This document shows, piece by piece, positions 1 through 10,344 of a stretch of 64,000 nt of DNA. The stretch covers positions 306,298,781 through 306,362,780 of the forward strand of contig NC_059072.1 of assembly GCF_020497125.1 (NCBI RefSeq). Direction: 5' to 3'. The stretch comes from Mauremys mutica. Lineage: Eukaryota; Chordata; Testudines; Geoemydidae. Each line of letters opens with the position of its first letter. Within the stretch, counting starts at the first letter, position 1. The position numbers and the translations under genes were made by a program. The notes under the pieces were generated by a model. It did not search any database. It saw nothing but the letters and a program-made list of their open reading frames with translations, and was not told where the DNA came from.

Positions 1-1098
1 AACCTTTACTTAGAATGAGGCCTTTTACTTTGTAACCATCCACCGGAAGATGGATTTGTTATGAAATAGAAACATCGCTTCTTAGATGTGCCTCATTTGA
101 TCTTATATTTTCACTGTCTATGTATATCATATTCATGTAAAATGTGAACTACTTGAGTGCAACCAGCATGTGCACTGATGGCTCAGAGGACTTGTAATGG
201 GTCAGCAGTCTAGCTTTATGCTACTACACCTCTACCCCGATATAACGCAACCTGATATAACACAAATTCGGATATAACACGGTAAAGCAGCACTCCGGGG
301 TAGTGGGGCTGTGCACTCCGGCAGATCAAAGCAAGTTTGATATAACACGGTTTCACCTATAACACGGTAAGATTTTTTGGCTCCCAAAGACAGCGTTATA
401 TCGAGGTAGAGGTGTAGTTTTTGATTCCGCCAAGGATGGTAGCAATTGAACATCATTTGTTGCCACACTCTGACTGTTTGGCCTATGCAAAATAAGTTTG
501 TTATCTTAGTCTAGTGCCTAGTGAACACCATCACAACAGGCCTCCTTGAGGGCAGGCTCAGCACAGCAGCCAAGGATTGCATGGGCATGGACATCGAAAA
601 AGTTACAAATATCATTGTTTGTTTTAGGTTAAACTCCTGCTATGATTTTGGTTAGCAAACATCTAAAGGTAATGATCAAAGGAAGGGCATGTCTGGGCTA
701 CCCACCTACTGAGAAGGGGGGTGTTCCTGTCAAAAAGCATGGGATGGACTAAGCGGGCCTCTAATTCTCTCCAATTCCACAATTTCTCTTCCATGTTCAC
801 TTCAAGGTGATTCTAATTTGGTGGTTCAGCACTTCCTCATTCTGTCTAGAATTGTAAACATTTCAGAAGAAATTGTTAAGGTTGTGGTGAATGTTTTGCC
901 CTCATTGAATGCTTAGCATATTTTTATGCTAAGAGATAAGGGAGAGATTTCTTTAGTTGAATATGCCAATGTCTTAGAAAGCATATGTTCTCTTCACTAG
1001 TCTTCATGCCGAATTGTGCAAGTTTGTGAGTGTTTCTGTCTTTTCACTGATAAATAAGGCTTTATCTTTAAAGGTCGTCTTCTTGTTTGTCTTGACAG
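1..1098 (+). other. RB1: RB1 intron 23 (partial), upstream of exon 24
   Basis: This is non-coding sequence before the first recognisable RB1 exon. The preceding exon, which should end with an Arg-Ser-Arg encoding segment, was looked for and not found, so it lies outside the window. The only structured item seen is the small inverted-repeat element at 227-414. The rest is unremarkable AT-rich intron. Confidence 0.7.
227..414. mobile_element. Short TA-flanked inverted-repeat element (Tc1/mariner-type MITE)
   Basis: The ends CACCTCTACC(C/T)CGATATAACG (left) and its inverse at 393-414 form terminal inverted repeats of about 22 bp with one mismatch. Both ends abut TA (225-226 and 415-416), the target duplication of Tc1/mariner/pogo elements. 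The 188-bp interior carries several copies of the sub-motif GATATAACACGG in both orientations and no coding capacity. This is a non-autonomous element; the exact family name is not known to me. Confidence 0.7.
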
Positions 1099-1129
1099 AA
1101 TCCTGGTGTCAATTGGTGAATCATTTGGG
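1099..1129 (+). CDS. RB1: RB1 exon 24 (retinoblastoma protein, C-terminal region)
   Basis: This 31-bp exon encodes ILVSIGESFG, after one base that completes an Arg codon from the preceding exon. It is preceded by a pyrimidine-rich tract and AG (1097-1098) and followed by GTGAGC (1130). RB1 is the nuclear pocket protein that restrains E2F and G1/S progression. This segment lies in the C-terminal domain (RbC), which contacts E2F-DP. The exon length of 31 bp and the residues match what is known of vertebrate RB1. It ends in phase 0, so it joins directly to the GCT (Ala) at 1474. The call rests on the run of four consecutive matching exons rather than on this tiny exon alone. Confidence 0.93.
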
Positions 1130-1473
1130 GTGAGCGTAAGTTTTTGAATGTCAAATCTTGTATATGTAAAAAAAACATTTGGAAGGAATGTGCAGTCTTC
1201 TGTTTTGTAGAACTGGTCAGTGTCACTGCTTTAGTTGAGTGTGTTGTGGAATTTGTAAATACAAAGATTGCTGGGGCACTTGCTAGCATCTCTGAAATAG
1301 CCTGAATTTATAAAAAATCTTCCATGTTATATTAGAGTAGTTTGGGAAAGTTTTAAAGAGCTCTTAAAAGACAGCAGATATATAGAACGCTGAAAAATTG
1401 ATTTTTGGCTAGTAGTCTGGAAAATGTACATAGGTAACTGGGAATGTTTTTTATGATCTTCTTGTAATCCCAG
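1130..1473 (+). other. RB1: RB1 intron 24
   Basis: A short 344-bp intron with a GTGAGC donor and a CCCAG acceptor. Nothing else is visible in it. Confidence 0.85.
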
Positions 1474-1616
1474 GCTTCTGAGAAGTTTCAGAAAATAAAC
1501 CAAATGGTGGGTAGCAGTGATCGTCAGCTGAAACGCAGTGCTGAAGTAAGCACTGCCCCTAAACCGCTGAAGAGACTTCGCTTTGATATAGAAGGACAGG
1601 ATGAGGCAGATGGAAG
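1474..1616 (+). CDS. RB1: RB1 exon 25 (cyclin/PP1 docking segment)
   Basis: The 143-bp exon reads [16 protein letters not shown]..., then LKRSAE and [12 protein letters not shown], ending QDEADG plus two bases of a Ser codon. Known RB1 features visible here are the nuclear-localisation-like basic stretch around LKRSAE, the RxL/KLRF-type docking site for cyclin-CDK and PP1 (here KRLRF), and the acidic DEADG caspase cleavage site. The donor is AAG|GTAGGC at 1616/1617. Length and phase equal the known vertebrate exon 25. Compared with the human protein as I remember it, the docking motif carries a conservative Lys-to-Arg change. There is no frameshift, so the exon is clearly functional. Confidence 0.95.
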
Positions 1617-2282
1617 GTAGGCTATAGTTCTTAACTTGTCATGAAGCTACATGTACTTTATTTCTGGAGGCCTATAAGATAATGTTTAGCAAAATAGTAA
1701 CAAAGGAAACAAGCTACCGTCATACAGAGATACTATGTCTTAGCTAATGTAGGTATGCAGTGTTGCTGTAGCTGTGTTGTCAAAATTCAGTATTTTCCAG
1801 TTTTGTTTCTCAGACCTGAAGTAGAGCTCTCCGTAAGCACGAAAGCGTGTCTCTCTCACTAACAGAAGTTGGTCCAATAAAATATATTACCTCTCTTACC
1901 TAATATATGGAATAATATAACATCTTTAGTGATAGATTTTAGCCTAGTGCTTCTTGAACCTGAACCTCTCTAGTGTCAGGAGCAAGTCTCTCCTGCTGAC
2001 ATCAAGTACAGTACTGGGTGCTAGACCAGAATTGGATATTAAACTACTGTCTCATACTTAGCAAAATTGAAGATAAAATTGAATATCAGAAAGCTAACAA
2101 CTCTTGAATCAGCTTTAGTATGCAGAAAAAAATACTAGGGCTAGGTTTGCATTTTTTACAAGAAACCAGAAAGAGGTGGTGACGGTGCTGACGTGAACTA
2201 ACCACAGTTAGTAACTTGCTTTATTTAGACAAAAATAAAAAGAACATGCTACTTGCTTCAATGAAATGTTTTCTGTCCACAG
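1617..2282 (+). other. RB1: RB1 intron 25 with a Penelope-like relic
   Basis: A 666-bp intron with a GTAGGC donor and a TCCACAG acceptor. It contains the repeat fragment at 1811-1910; the remainder shows nothing recognisable. Confidence 0.8.
1811..1910 (+). repeat. Penelope-like 3' relic with hammerhead-like core, copy 1
   Basis: CTGAAGTAGAGCTC ... GAAAGCGTGTC at 1816-1851 resembles a CUGANGA / stem II / GAAA hammerhead-ribozyme layout. It is followed by AGAAGTTGGTCCAATAAAA and TATTACCTCTCTTACC. The same block in the same order recurs at 42551-42655. Penelope-like retroelements are known to carry such hammerhead motifs at their ends. The family assignment is from memory of the motif, and the ribozyme role is inference. 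The core here has substitutions and is probably inactive. Confidence 0.5.
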
Positions 2283-2332
2283 CAAACACTTACCTGGGGA
2301 GTCCAAATTCCAGCAGAAGCTTGCAGAAATGA
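2283..2332 (+). CDS. RB1: RB1 exon 26
   Basis: This 50-bp exon encodes (S)KHLPGESKFQQKLAEM and one base of a Thr codon. The acceptor is CCACAG (2281-2282) and the donor is GA|GTAAGT (2332/2333). Its length equals the known vertebrate exon 26. It continues the RbC segment without interruption from the split Ser codon of exon 25. The sequence is almost unchanged from other vertebrates, which argues for an intact gene. Confidence 0.95.
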
Positions 2333-4859
2333 GTAAGTATTGTCTACTGTAGTAAATGAGTAGAAATGATAGTCTTGGATAAAAAAAGGTCGTTTCCCTG
2401 CATGCCAACTTCTCTGAATAAAAGCCTTGGTAAACATATACATAATTTCAGTAACAGCAGGAATTACTGGGTACATTTATTACGTTACTCAGTCTTACAG
2501 AGTTTCCATCCGATCTTGAAAATATAGTTTAAAATGGAAATACTGGGCCACCATTTCAAGTGTGCTAACTGACATAGATGTCATGTAAGAGAGACATTTC
2601 CTGTAGATAGTGTACAAACATGACACATTTTTCTTAAACATTGGAATTCTTAGACTGAAGCTTTCTAAATAAATACTGGCCTTAATACAGTTCTAAGTAA
2701 TATGCAAAAGATTTGTTGTAGTAAATTTATCATTTGCTTCTGGATAGAAAGGGGATCTTAAGAGATGTATAGTATGTGCTCAGTCTGTAGTTGGGATCTA
2801 GCATATGGAGTTGTATGGTACATTTTTGAAGAGGATAGGCGGAATCATACCATACACTGCCCTGGACATACAACACATCTATCATGGTAGATGTCTGGGG
2901 GATTTGGTGAGGCTTGAGGGCAAGACATAACTGTGTTACAGCCGAATTAGTGCTAACTTTCTTTTCAGACCTTCAGATGTTGTTTGTGACAACTTGTGTG
3001 AGTCTGACCTATAAAAAAGAGTATTAAACTGAAAGCTGTATACTGAATGTGAAAATGGATGTTTAGCCTCTCCTCTTAAATTATTTAACTGTAAGCATGG
3101 TTTACCGGTTATAAAAATTGTACTTAACCTCAAAAGAGTTGCATTTAAATTGATTTGGTAACTGATCTAATCTTTCTAAGTTAGTTACAGAAATAAACTG
3201 CCCAGAACAGTGAATGTTAAACAGTGGTGTTTGTAGTGCTTAAGCAGTTTTTGTAGTCTGGTAAATAAGTGTTGCTGTGCTAGTTTCTTTTGGAACTGTT
3301 GGTTTTGCCGATAAATGCTGTAATACACAAAAATAAAAATAAAATACATGTACAAAACCCAAAATACAATCCACCAGAGGTGCTCTGGTAAACAAGTGTT
3401 TCCAGCTGCCTGATGGTTCAGTAGCAATGCTGTCTCAGAAACAACTGCAGTTACCATGCTAGGGTGGAAAAGGTTTTAGTATGGAGGCAGATTTGGGGGA
3501 AATTCTTGAATACCACTGCTCCCTACTACTGCCTCCCTTCCAGGCCCCCTACAACACAGAAAAAACCCTTAAGACCTTCCATGACATCCTTTTTGTGTAA
3601 GGAAAGCTGCCACTCCTACCCCCCACTCCCCTAAAAATTACTACAGTTTACATAGGATATGTCCAGTGATCCCTATACGTGGTTTGGCTCCCCTTTCATT
3701 TGGTCAGTGGAGGCAGGGAGACCCTTTCATTTGAGAGCCACCCCCATCTATGTTCCTTCAAGTGTCTGGATCCATTGTAGAGATTGGAGCTCAAAACATC
3801 TTTCCATCTGCTAAATGCTATCTTGGAATTTCACCAGCAATAGCTCTACTTTAATTCGTCTTCTGTCCCCCCTTGCTTCCCAGTACAGACTTGCATGTTT
3901 TCTAGCTGGAGTATTGGAGCAAATGTTTGCAGAAAGTATGGAGACAATCTGCAGTCCGGGGCCCTCTTCTTCTACAGGACCATGATGCCTCTTCTGCTCT
4001 CAGATTTCTCAGTTGGACTGGGAACTGAATGAGCTAAATGAAGAAAGAGCAGAAGTTTAGGAAGTGGCTGGGCCCCTTGAGAGACGAGAAGCAGCAGGAG
4101 ACTCGCCAAAATATAAAAAAACCCACTGCCCAGCAGTGCTGTCACATCAGAGAGAGACAGAGCTACTGTAGTGGTACTCCACTAATCACAGAAATACCTT
4201 CCAAGGGAAAGTTGGGGGGAGGAGGCTCCCTTGCCTAAGAAAAACTCAGTCCTCCTTTCACTAGCTGAATTTTGCCCATATTCAGTTTCTCATTGATCCC
4301 CTTCTTTCAGGCATGCCCACTGAGGTTCTCTGCTGGATATTTGAAAACAAGTTGGAATCATCCCTTAATACCCTTCTGAAAATAATTTAAAAAAAAAAAA
4401 AGCTGGGGTCAGTCCAAAGAGAACTGGACCCAGAATTATACAGATCTTGTGACTGAAGCTTCTTGCAACCAAGAAAATAAAGATAGCCAAAAAACCCGAG
4501 TGGGGGCCCTGGAAATTCCATCTCTCAAAGGGTCACAGTAAGGACTATACTACTATGGTTCAAAGAGACCTACTGTCACTGAGTTTGGAAACAACCCCAT
4601 TAAAAGACCAAGCCAGAACCATCCTTGCTGATATATAAATGTTTCTGATCTACTAACAAAAGAAATTCTAAATTCACAATCAACATAGCCATAAGATATT
4701 TAATCGACTCAGCATTGGGCCAACTTTCCAAGGGCAGATATCAAAACAGGTAGATCATGAAACTTTACAACTAATAGCCAAGCTACCAACAGATGGTACA
4801 AATACCTAAAAAAATCAGGCAGCAGTGGCAGCTGAGACAAAGAAATCTGTCATCCCAAC

Positions 4860-6680
4860 AGAGTGGGATTCGCCCCCCAGAATTGGGTGGAAAGTAAAAG
4901 GCTGCTAGATGCTGAAATTATAAACTTAGATAGAAAGCAGCCTGAGGATCCATCTCAACAATTCACTTCAACAAAGCCAACCTTGACAAAATACTTAAGA
5001 AACTCCACTCCACAAGTGACCTGTGAGCACAAGCACTATTGAACAAGATCTTGATATCATCTTTCTTCTTGCTACCATGGATGATATCATATTCTCAATA
5101 AAGGTCCACAGTAGTTATCAGTGTAGCAGAAAGATAGTGTGCATGCAAAACTAAGCACCAACCCATGCTCTTGGTAGCCTCAGCTCGCTTCGAAGAGACA
5201 GATCTTCAGAGGATTTTTAGTAATGCGGCTGCCAAGCACATAACTGTATGCTACTCATTCACCATTTCAAGCAAGTAGGCATACACACACTTAACGAAGT
5301 TGCCCCTCCTTTTAGGCTTTCAGTTACAACAGATTTAAAGGAACATCCAGAGGTCCATTTGGAAACAGAACCTTCAGAAGATGAGGACCTGAAACACCCA
5401 CCTTTGAAATTCACAAATTGAACTGCATAAAATATGCTCTTGAGCAAGAGGTATACTCTCCATGTGGTGGGCATATAACTTTTTTTTTTCCACATAGAAA
5501 AGTTCTCAGATCAATAAGTCTTTAAAAATTACTAAAATTTTAGTTGGAGGAATCCCTACATTTGCTTCATACAGCTAAGGACAACAAAGAACCCTGAGAA
5601 ACTGACAATGCAGGCAGCATCAGACAGTGTGCTCTTGATAAGGCCAGCCAAACCAATGCTCTTTAAAGAGAGATTCTCTGGAACATAATCCATCTTTATC
5701 CTGGGCCTACAGAGACTTAGAAAAAATCAGAAATGTTTTGAATCTCAAGGCACTCAACAAATGCACAAAATATGGAAAGCTAAAGAGGGAGACTGATTCT
5801 GGCATCATCCCAGTCTATGAAGAGACTTTCTCTCATCATTAGATCATACAGAGGCAGACAGTGAAGTGTCTTCAGTTTGACTCAGGATCTGTGGAGACCA
5901 GAGATCCCAGGAAATGGTGTCTGCACCCTGAGTTTTCAAACTAACAACATCCTAGATAACCTTTCACCTTTGCAGAAAACCAGCATACCACTGTAGTGCC
6001 AGATTTTTCACCCTTTACTCAATCAAATGGTACTTACTTACACAAATAGTCCCTTTTGGTTTAGTAAATAGTATTCAGTGTCAGCAAAGGTTGCAAAACC
6101 TCTCCAGAGAAAGGACCTCCAGAAAGTGGCAACAGTGGATCTCTGTCCTTGGACTGGTCATCCCAATTCCCTATTATACCTTCTGTCCAATTCCACTACT
6201 GTCCAGAGTGGTATAGAAGATCAAACAGGACAGTATGATGTCGATTGCTCTCCACTGGATCATGAGTCAGAAGTTGTCAGAGCTGACGTATCTGACATCC
6301 CAGGCCATATTGCATTTGTCATCAAGGAGGAATAACCTACTCTCTCAACGTTCTTACAGAAGTTGAACACAAAGTCCATGATGCTTCTGAATAGGAAGAG
6401 CTAAAGAAAACAGGCTGTGCAGGAAAAGAGAACACTCCTATTGGCCAGGAATGAATCATCCTTGAAGGCTTACATTTTTATTTGGAACCTTTTTCAGTTG
6501 TTAGTGGAGAGAGAGGTTGCAGATATAAAACAATTCACATCCCATTAGCTCTTTCATCTCATAGTCACGGAAACTGGTGCATAGTTCTTAAAGTGCAGAT
6601 TTCATTAGTATTCAGTCCTTTGTTCCCAGAGGGCCTCTTTGGCAGATCATATTCACATACCTGTTGAAAACATTAGACCT
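4860..6680 (+). mobile_element. Old DIRS-like retroelement relic (pol fragments, + strand)
   Basis: Interrupted reading frames show pol pieces. Around 5735-5830 is a reverse-transcriptase stretch resembling VLNLKALNK...KY.K. Around 5890-6070 are pieces resembling the segment that follows RNase H in DIRS elements. At 6120-6340 comes a run like CPIPLLSRVV.KIKQD, as in the pol tail of the better copies at 30.9 and 55 kb. Stops and frameshifts are frequent, so nothing is expressed as an intact protein. The start is uncertain (it may extend back towards 3.9 kb). This is older than the copy at 53.8 kb, judging by the loss of reading frame and of CpG. Confidence 0.5.
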
Positions 6681-6866
6681 AAAATGAGATGTCTGATGGG
6701 ATTTGAGTGGGATTTTCAAAAGTGCTTAGAGTTGGCTTAACTCTGCTCCCATTGAAGTGAATGGTACAATTCTCAAGTTCAAGAGGAACAGTTAGGCCAA
6801 TGTGGTACACTTTTGAAGATCCCCACCCTTATTTTAGTGCTGCAGGCACTCAACGGTATTACCTTC

Positions 6867-7492
6867 TGTGACAAAGTTCCTGTTCTACTCTGGTGGGTCC
6901 TGCACTTATTGGCAGATTTTCTCACCTCAGTGATCTTCCCCACAGTCTGGGTCAACTCCTCCTGTGTCTGATCAGGAGTTGGGAGGTTTGGGGGAAACCC
7001 GGGCCCACCCTCTACTCCGGGTTCCAGCCCAGAGCCCTGTGGATTGCAGCTGTCTATAGTGCCTCCTGTAACAGCTGCATGACAGCTACAACTCCCTGAG
7101 CTACTTCCCCATGGCCTCCTCCAAACACCTTCTTTATCCTCACCACAGGACCTTCCTCCTGGTGTCTGATAACACTTGCACTCTTTAGTCCTCCAGCAGC
7201 TCACTCTCAGCTCCTTGTGCCTCTTGCTCCCAGCTCCTCACACACACTTCCTCTCCTCTGGCTCCCCACAGCCTGACTGGAGTGAGCTCCTTTTTAAACC
7301 CAGGTGCCTTGATTAGCCTGCCTTGATTGGCTGCAGGTGTTCTAATCTGCCTTAACTGGTTCTAGCAGGTTCCTGATTATTCTAGTGCAGCCCCTGCTCT
7401 GGTCAGTCAGGGAACAGAAAACTACTCATCCAGTAACCAGTATATTTGCCCTCTACCAGACTCCTGTACCCCACTGGTTTGGGTCTGTCACA
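6867..7492. mobile_element. Solo LTR with 4-bp target duplication
   Basis: The element begins TGTGACAAAG and ends GGTCTGTCACA, giving TG...CA ends with a 7-bp perfect inverted terminus (TGTGACA/TGTCACA). It is flanked by CTTC on both sides (6863-6866 and 7493-7496). A 626-bp length with no internal coding region fits a solo LTR left by recombination. A 4-bp duplication is usual for class I endogenous retroviruses and some gypsy-type elements; which of these it is cannot be decided here. Orientation is uncertain. Confidence 0.65.
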
Positions 7493-8498
7493 CTTCTTAA
7501 CCATCAGTGACCTGTTATCTTGGCAGGACTGGGGTTGTATAGCATGCTCCAGCAAGCCACGATACTGCATATTCCACAGGGACAAAATAATACAGGGAAG
7601 AATTCATCCCAGAAAGTAGCTGTTTTTTTTAAAATACTGACTTCAAGTATGAAAAGAAAAAATCAGCTGTGCACACTGGATTTCAAGAGAAGATTCATGA
7701 TACCTGTGAAAAGGATAGAACAGTTGATAAAATGCTTGCGTCTCATCCTGTTTCAATCCCAGACTCAGCAGCATAAAAGCCTATAAAGACACCATTTCCA
7801 AATGGCTTAAACTACATTAAAAATACATACGGAGGACTCACACCTCAGAAGATAAAGGAGGAGAGTCAAGATCAGAAGGCTTCCTGGGCTGAGAAGTTTG
7901 TGGCTACATATTACATTCGATGGTGGGTCTCAGATGCAGTTTTTGGCAGAGTGGTACTCTTTAGGCTCCACCTTAATGTGCTTTATCTTTTCACCATCTT
8001 CTATCCCTGCTTGTTTCATATAGCCATGCGGTGAAATCTGTATTAAAGTCCACCTTTTAAAGCAGTCACACCGAGGTGTATTCCTAAACATTTTCCAGTG
8101 GACAGTCACCTGTACTAAAATTACTATGAATTAAAAGAGACCAGGTGAATTGCTTTGGATTTCAGTACATGGAAGGCATGTGCTCCATTAACTGTATATG
8201 CACAGAAGACTGCATTTTGCATAGTTTTGTACATTGCCTTGTTTTAATACTGAAACGCCACAGATCAGCTATAATAAACACTTTATGTTCCCTTGGATGT
8301 GGTTACAGGCAGCCAGATCAACATTTCTTTCTTCTTTTACAGGGTTCCCTTCAGCTTTTCAAGTAAGATTCTCACCCACCAAAATTACAAAACCCTCCCC
8401 CTTGAGACCACATCTTGTCAGTCCTCTAAGCCAGTCATTCTCACCCAGTACCTGTGGTTACACAGAGGCCTTCCAGGGGTACATCAACTCATCTACAT

Positions 8499-8862
8499 CA
8501 GGAGCTCTCAAACTTCATTACGCCCATGATCCCCTTCTGACAACAAAAAGTACTACATGACCCCAGGAGAGGGGGCGGGGGTGTGTGTGTGTGGTCAAAG
8601 CCTGAGTGCTGCCACCCTGGGCAGGGGGATTAAGGCCCAAGCACTGCCACCCTGGGTGGGGGGCCCGAAGCCCAAGCCCCACCGCCCCAGATAGCGGAAC
8701 TGTAACCTGAGCCCCGCCACCCAGGCTTCGGCTTCAGCCCTGGGCGGTGAGGCTCAGGCTTCAGCCCCGGGCCCCAGCAAGTCTAACGCCAGCCCTGGCA
8801 ACCCCATTAAAATGGGATTGTGACCCACTTTGAGGTCCCAACCCACAGTTTGAGAGCTGCTG
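8499..8862. mobile_element. Non-autonomous hAT element with 8-bp target duplication
   Basis: The ends CAGGAGCTCTCAAAC and GTTTGAGAGCTGCTG are inverted repeats typical of hAT (Charlie-like) transposons. The flanks ATCTACAT (8491-8498) and ATCTAGAT (8863-8870) agree at 7 of 8 bases, the duplication length of hAT. The interior is GC-rich with repeated CCCAAGC/CACCCTGGG units and a short GT run (about 8580-8592). No transposase is present. Confidence 0.8.
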
Positions 8863-8870
8863 ATCTAGAT

Positions 8871-9037
8871 CAGTGTTTCTGGGGGGCGCAAGTGCAGGGC
8901 CAGCATTAAGAGGTGGCAAGCAGGGAAATTGCCTGGGGCCCCGTGAAGCTAAGTTACATGTTTCAGCCCCAGGCAGTGAGGCTTGGGCTTCAGACTCCAG
9001 AAAGGGGTACAGTAACCGGGAAAGGTTGAGAACACTG
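8871..9037. mobile_element. Second, abutting hAT relic
   Basis: It begins CAGTGTTTCT immediately after the right target duplication of the previous element and ends GGTTGAGAACACTG, giving imperfect inverted ends. The interior (GGCAGTGAGGCTTGGGCTTC) resembles the GC-rich interior of its neighbour. The right flank does not repeat the left flank, so the element may be truncated or its duplication eroded. Confidence 0.5.
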
Positions 9038-9766
9038 CTTTCAGTATTGGTTTAACTGTATAGTTTTTCACTGCTTGTCACATCTTGTGTATAAATCAGT
9101 GGATATGCCCACCCCTATCCCCACCAAAAACAGTTGTGTTCTTCTCTAAGACAGGCATGTCTGCTGAACCAAACACCTTTACATATCTCTTTGTTAAATT
9201 AGAGTAGGGAACTAAAATTTGGTTCAGTCCTGTTTGTAGTTTACTAGTTGCAAAGTTTAAGAGTTGATGTTCTAGCATTATATCTAGTTACTTTTTATTA
9301 CTGTGTGGTTATTTAGCTACTGAAGTTTTGGAAAAGTTCCTTTTAGAGGAAGTTGGTGAGTCAGGCTTCCGATACAGAGCTCTTTTCTGATCGAGGTATT
9401 AGCTATCTCTGAGCAACAAAAGGATTTAACCCACATATAGGGCTCAGTTGACCTGCTTTATCTCAGGAAAAAGAGATAAAGAGTTTGAATACTACAGTAA
9501 TGGGAGCCAATATAAGTACACAGAGTTGTACAATGTAAGTACACAATTCTTTAAGGCTGTAAAATAAACTGGCAAGTCAGAATTATCCAAGTAATTCAGA
9601 AGTAAATATTTGAGTACTTGTGGTTCAAATTAGGGTTTAATTTTTTTAGAAAAGTTGTCAGGCTAAAAGTTAAATTCTTTGTGTCATGAATAAATACACC
9701 CTTACATTGTTTTGCACAAGTTGATTTACTATAAAAGGTGGTAAAGTTACTGTAACTTTTCTGTAG

Positions 9767-9840
9767 CGTCTACTCGAACAAGAATGCAAAAGCAAAAACT
9801 AAATGATGGAACTGATACATCAGCCACTGAAGAAAAGTGA
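9767..9840 (+). CDS. RB1: RB1 exon 27, C-terminus and stop
   Basis: The exon starts with CG, completing a Thr codon from exon 26. It encodes STRTRMQKQKLND, then GTDTSATEEK and TGA (9838-9840). STRTRMQKQK is the strongly conserved C-terminal basic segment of RB1; the final residues vary among vertebrates. The acceptor is TTTTCTGTAG. Together with the other three exons this gives the last 98 residues of the protein with matching phases throughout. The first part of the gene lies upstream of the window. Confidence 0.95.
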
Positions 9841-10143
9841 ACATCTTCTCAGGACCATGCGGTGCAGTGCATGCTTCTCTGCATTTGTCTTTCTTTTTCA
9901 GCCACCATGTTAATTACTTTTTTATGATCGATTGCTAGTTTAAAATGTTTGGCTTTTTTTTTTTTTTTTACTTCAGTGTTTTTCATTATATTATGCCGTA
10001 TGATGTAGCATGTACACAATGTAAGCCACTGAGTTTATTAATTTATATATTTTTGAGGATTTGGAAGAGTTTTTCAGCTTCCTATTGCAACATTGTTCAT
10101 TTAATGCCAATTCATTCCACTTATTTTGAACTCTTCTATCAAA

Positions 10144-10149
10144 AATAAA
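10144..10149 (+). promoter_or_regulatory. RB1: Possible proximal poly(A) signal of RB1
   Basis: AATAAA about 300 bases after the stop codon, in an A-rich context. Use of this site is not shown by the sequence. Confidence 0.35.
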
Positions 10150-10248
10150 GTTAGATAGAATGATTTGAAATGCACTAATTCTTTTGTTCATTAGATTTCA
10201 TTTTAATGTTGGAATTTTATGCACTATTTGCATATTTTGTGAATTAGA

Positions 10249-10344
10249 GGCCAGATACTGCAACGACTTCAGACTACAGAATTACCATGCTAAGGCCCAT
10301 TAACTTTACTATACATGCAGTCATCACTGTTGCAGGATTAGGCC
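10249..10344. mobile_element. Tiny inverted-repeat (MITE-like) element in the RB1 3' UTR
   Basis: GGCCAGATACTGCAAC (left) and GTTGCAGGATTAGGCC (right) are inverted repeats matching at 13 of 16 positions, 96 bp overall. Similar ends occur at 11804-11902 and 52442-52663. No target duplication is certain. It would be transcribed as part of the RB1 mRNA. Confidence 0.55.

Larger units (their letters stand above)
2333..9766 (+). other. RB1: RB1 intron 26, repeat-filled
   Basis: A 7.4-kb intron between the GTAAGT donor at 2333 and the TTTTCTGTAG acceptor at 9761-9766. It holds a decayed DIRS-like element (about 4860-6680), a solo LTR (6867-7492) and two adjacent hAT relics (8499-8862, 8871-9037). 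The intervals 2333-4860, 7493-8498 and 9038-9766 contain no feature I can support. The stretch about 3480-4860 looks like old decayed repeat but I cannot name it. Confidence 0.8.

Noticed and set aside
3185..3457. 90-codon open frame on the - strand in RB1 intron 26
   Set aside because: It is hydrophobic by composition (TTTATTTT-type bases), with no domain and no splice or gene context.
6078..6335. 85-codon + strand frame as a possible gene
   Set aside because: It lies in the decayed pol of the DIRS-like relic; another frame over the same bases shows the pol blocks.
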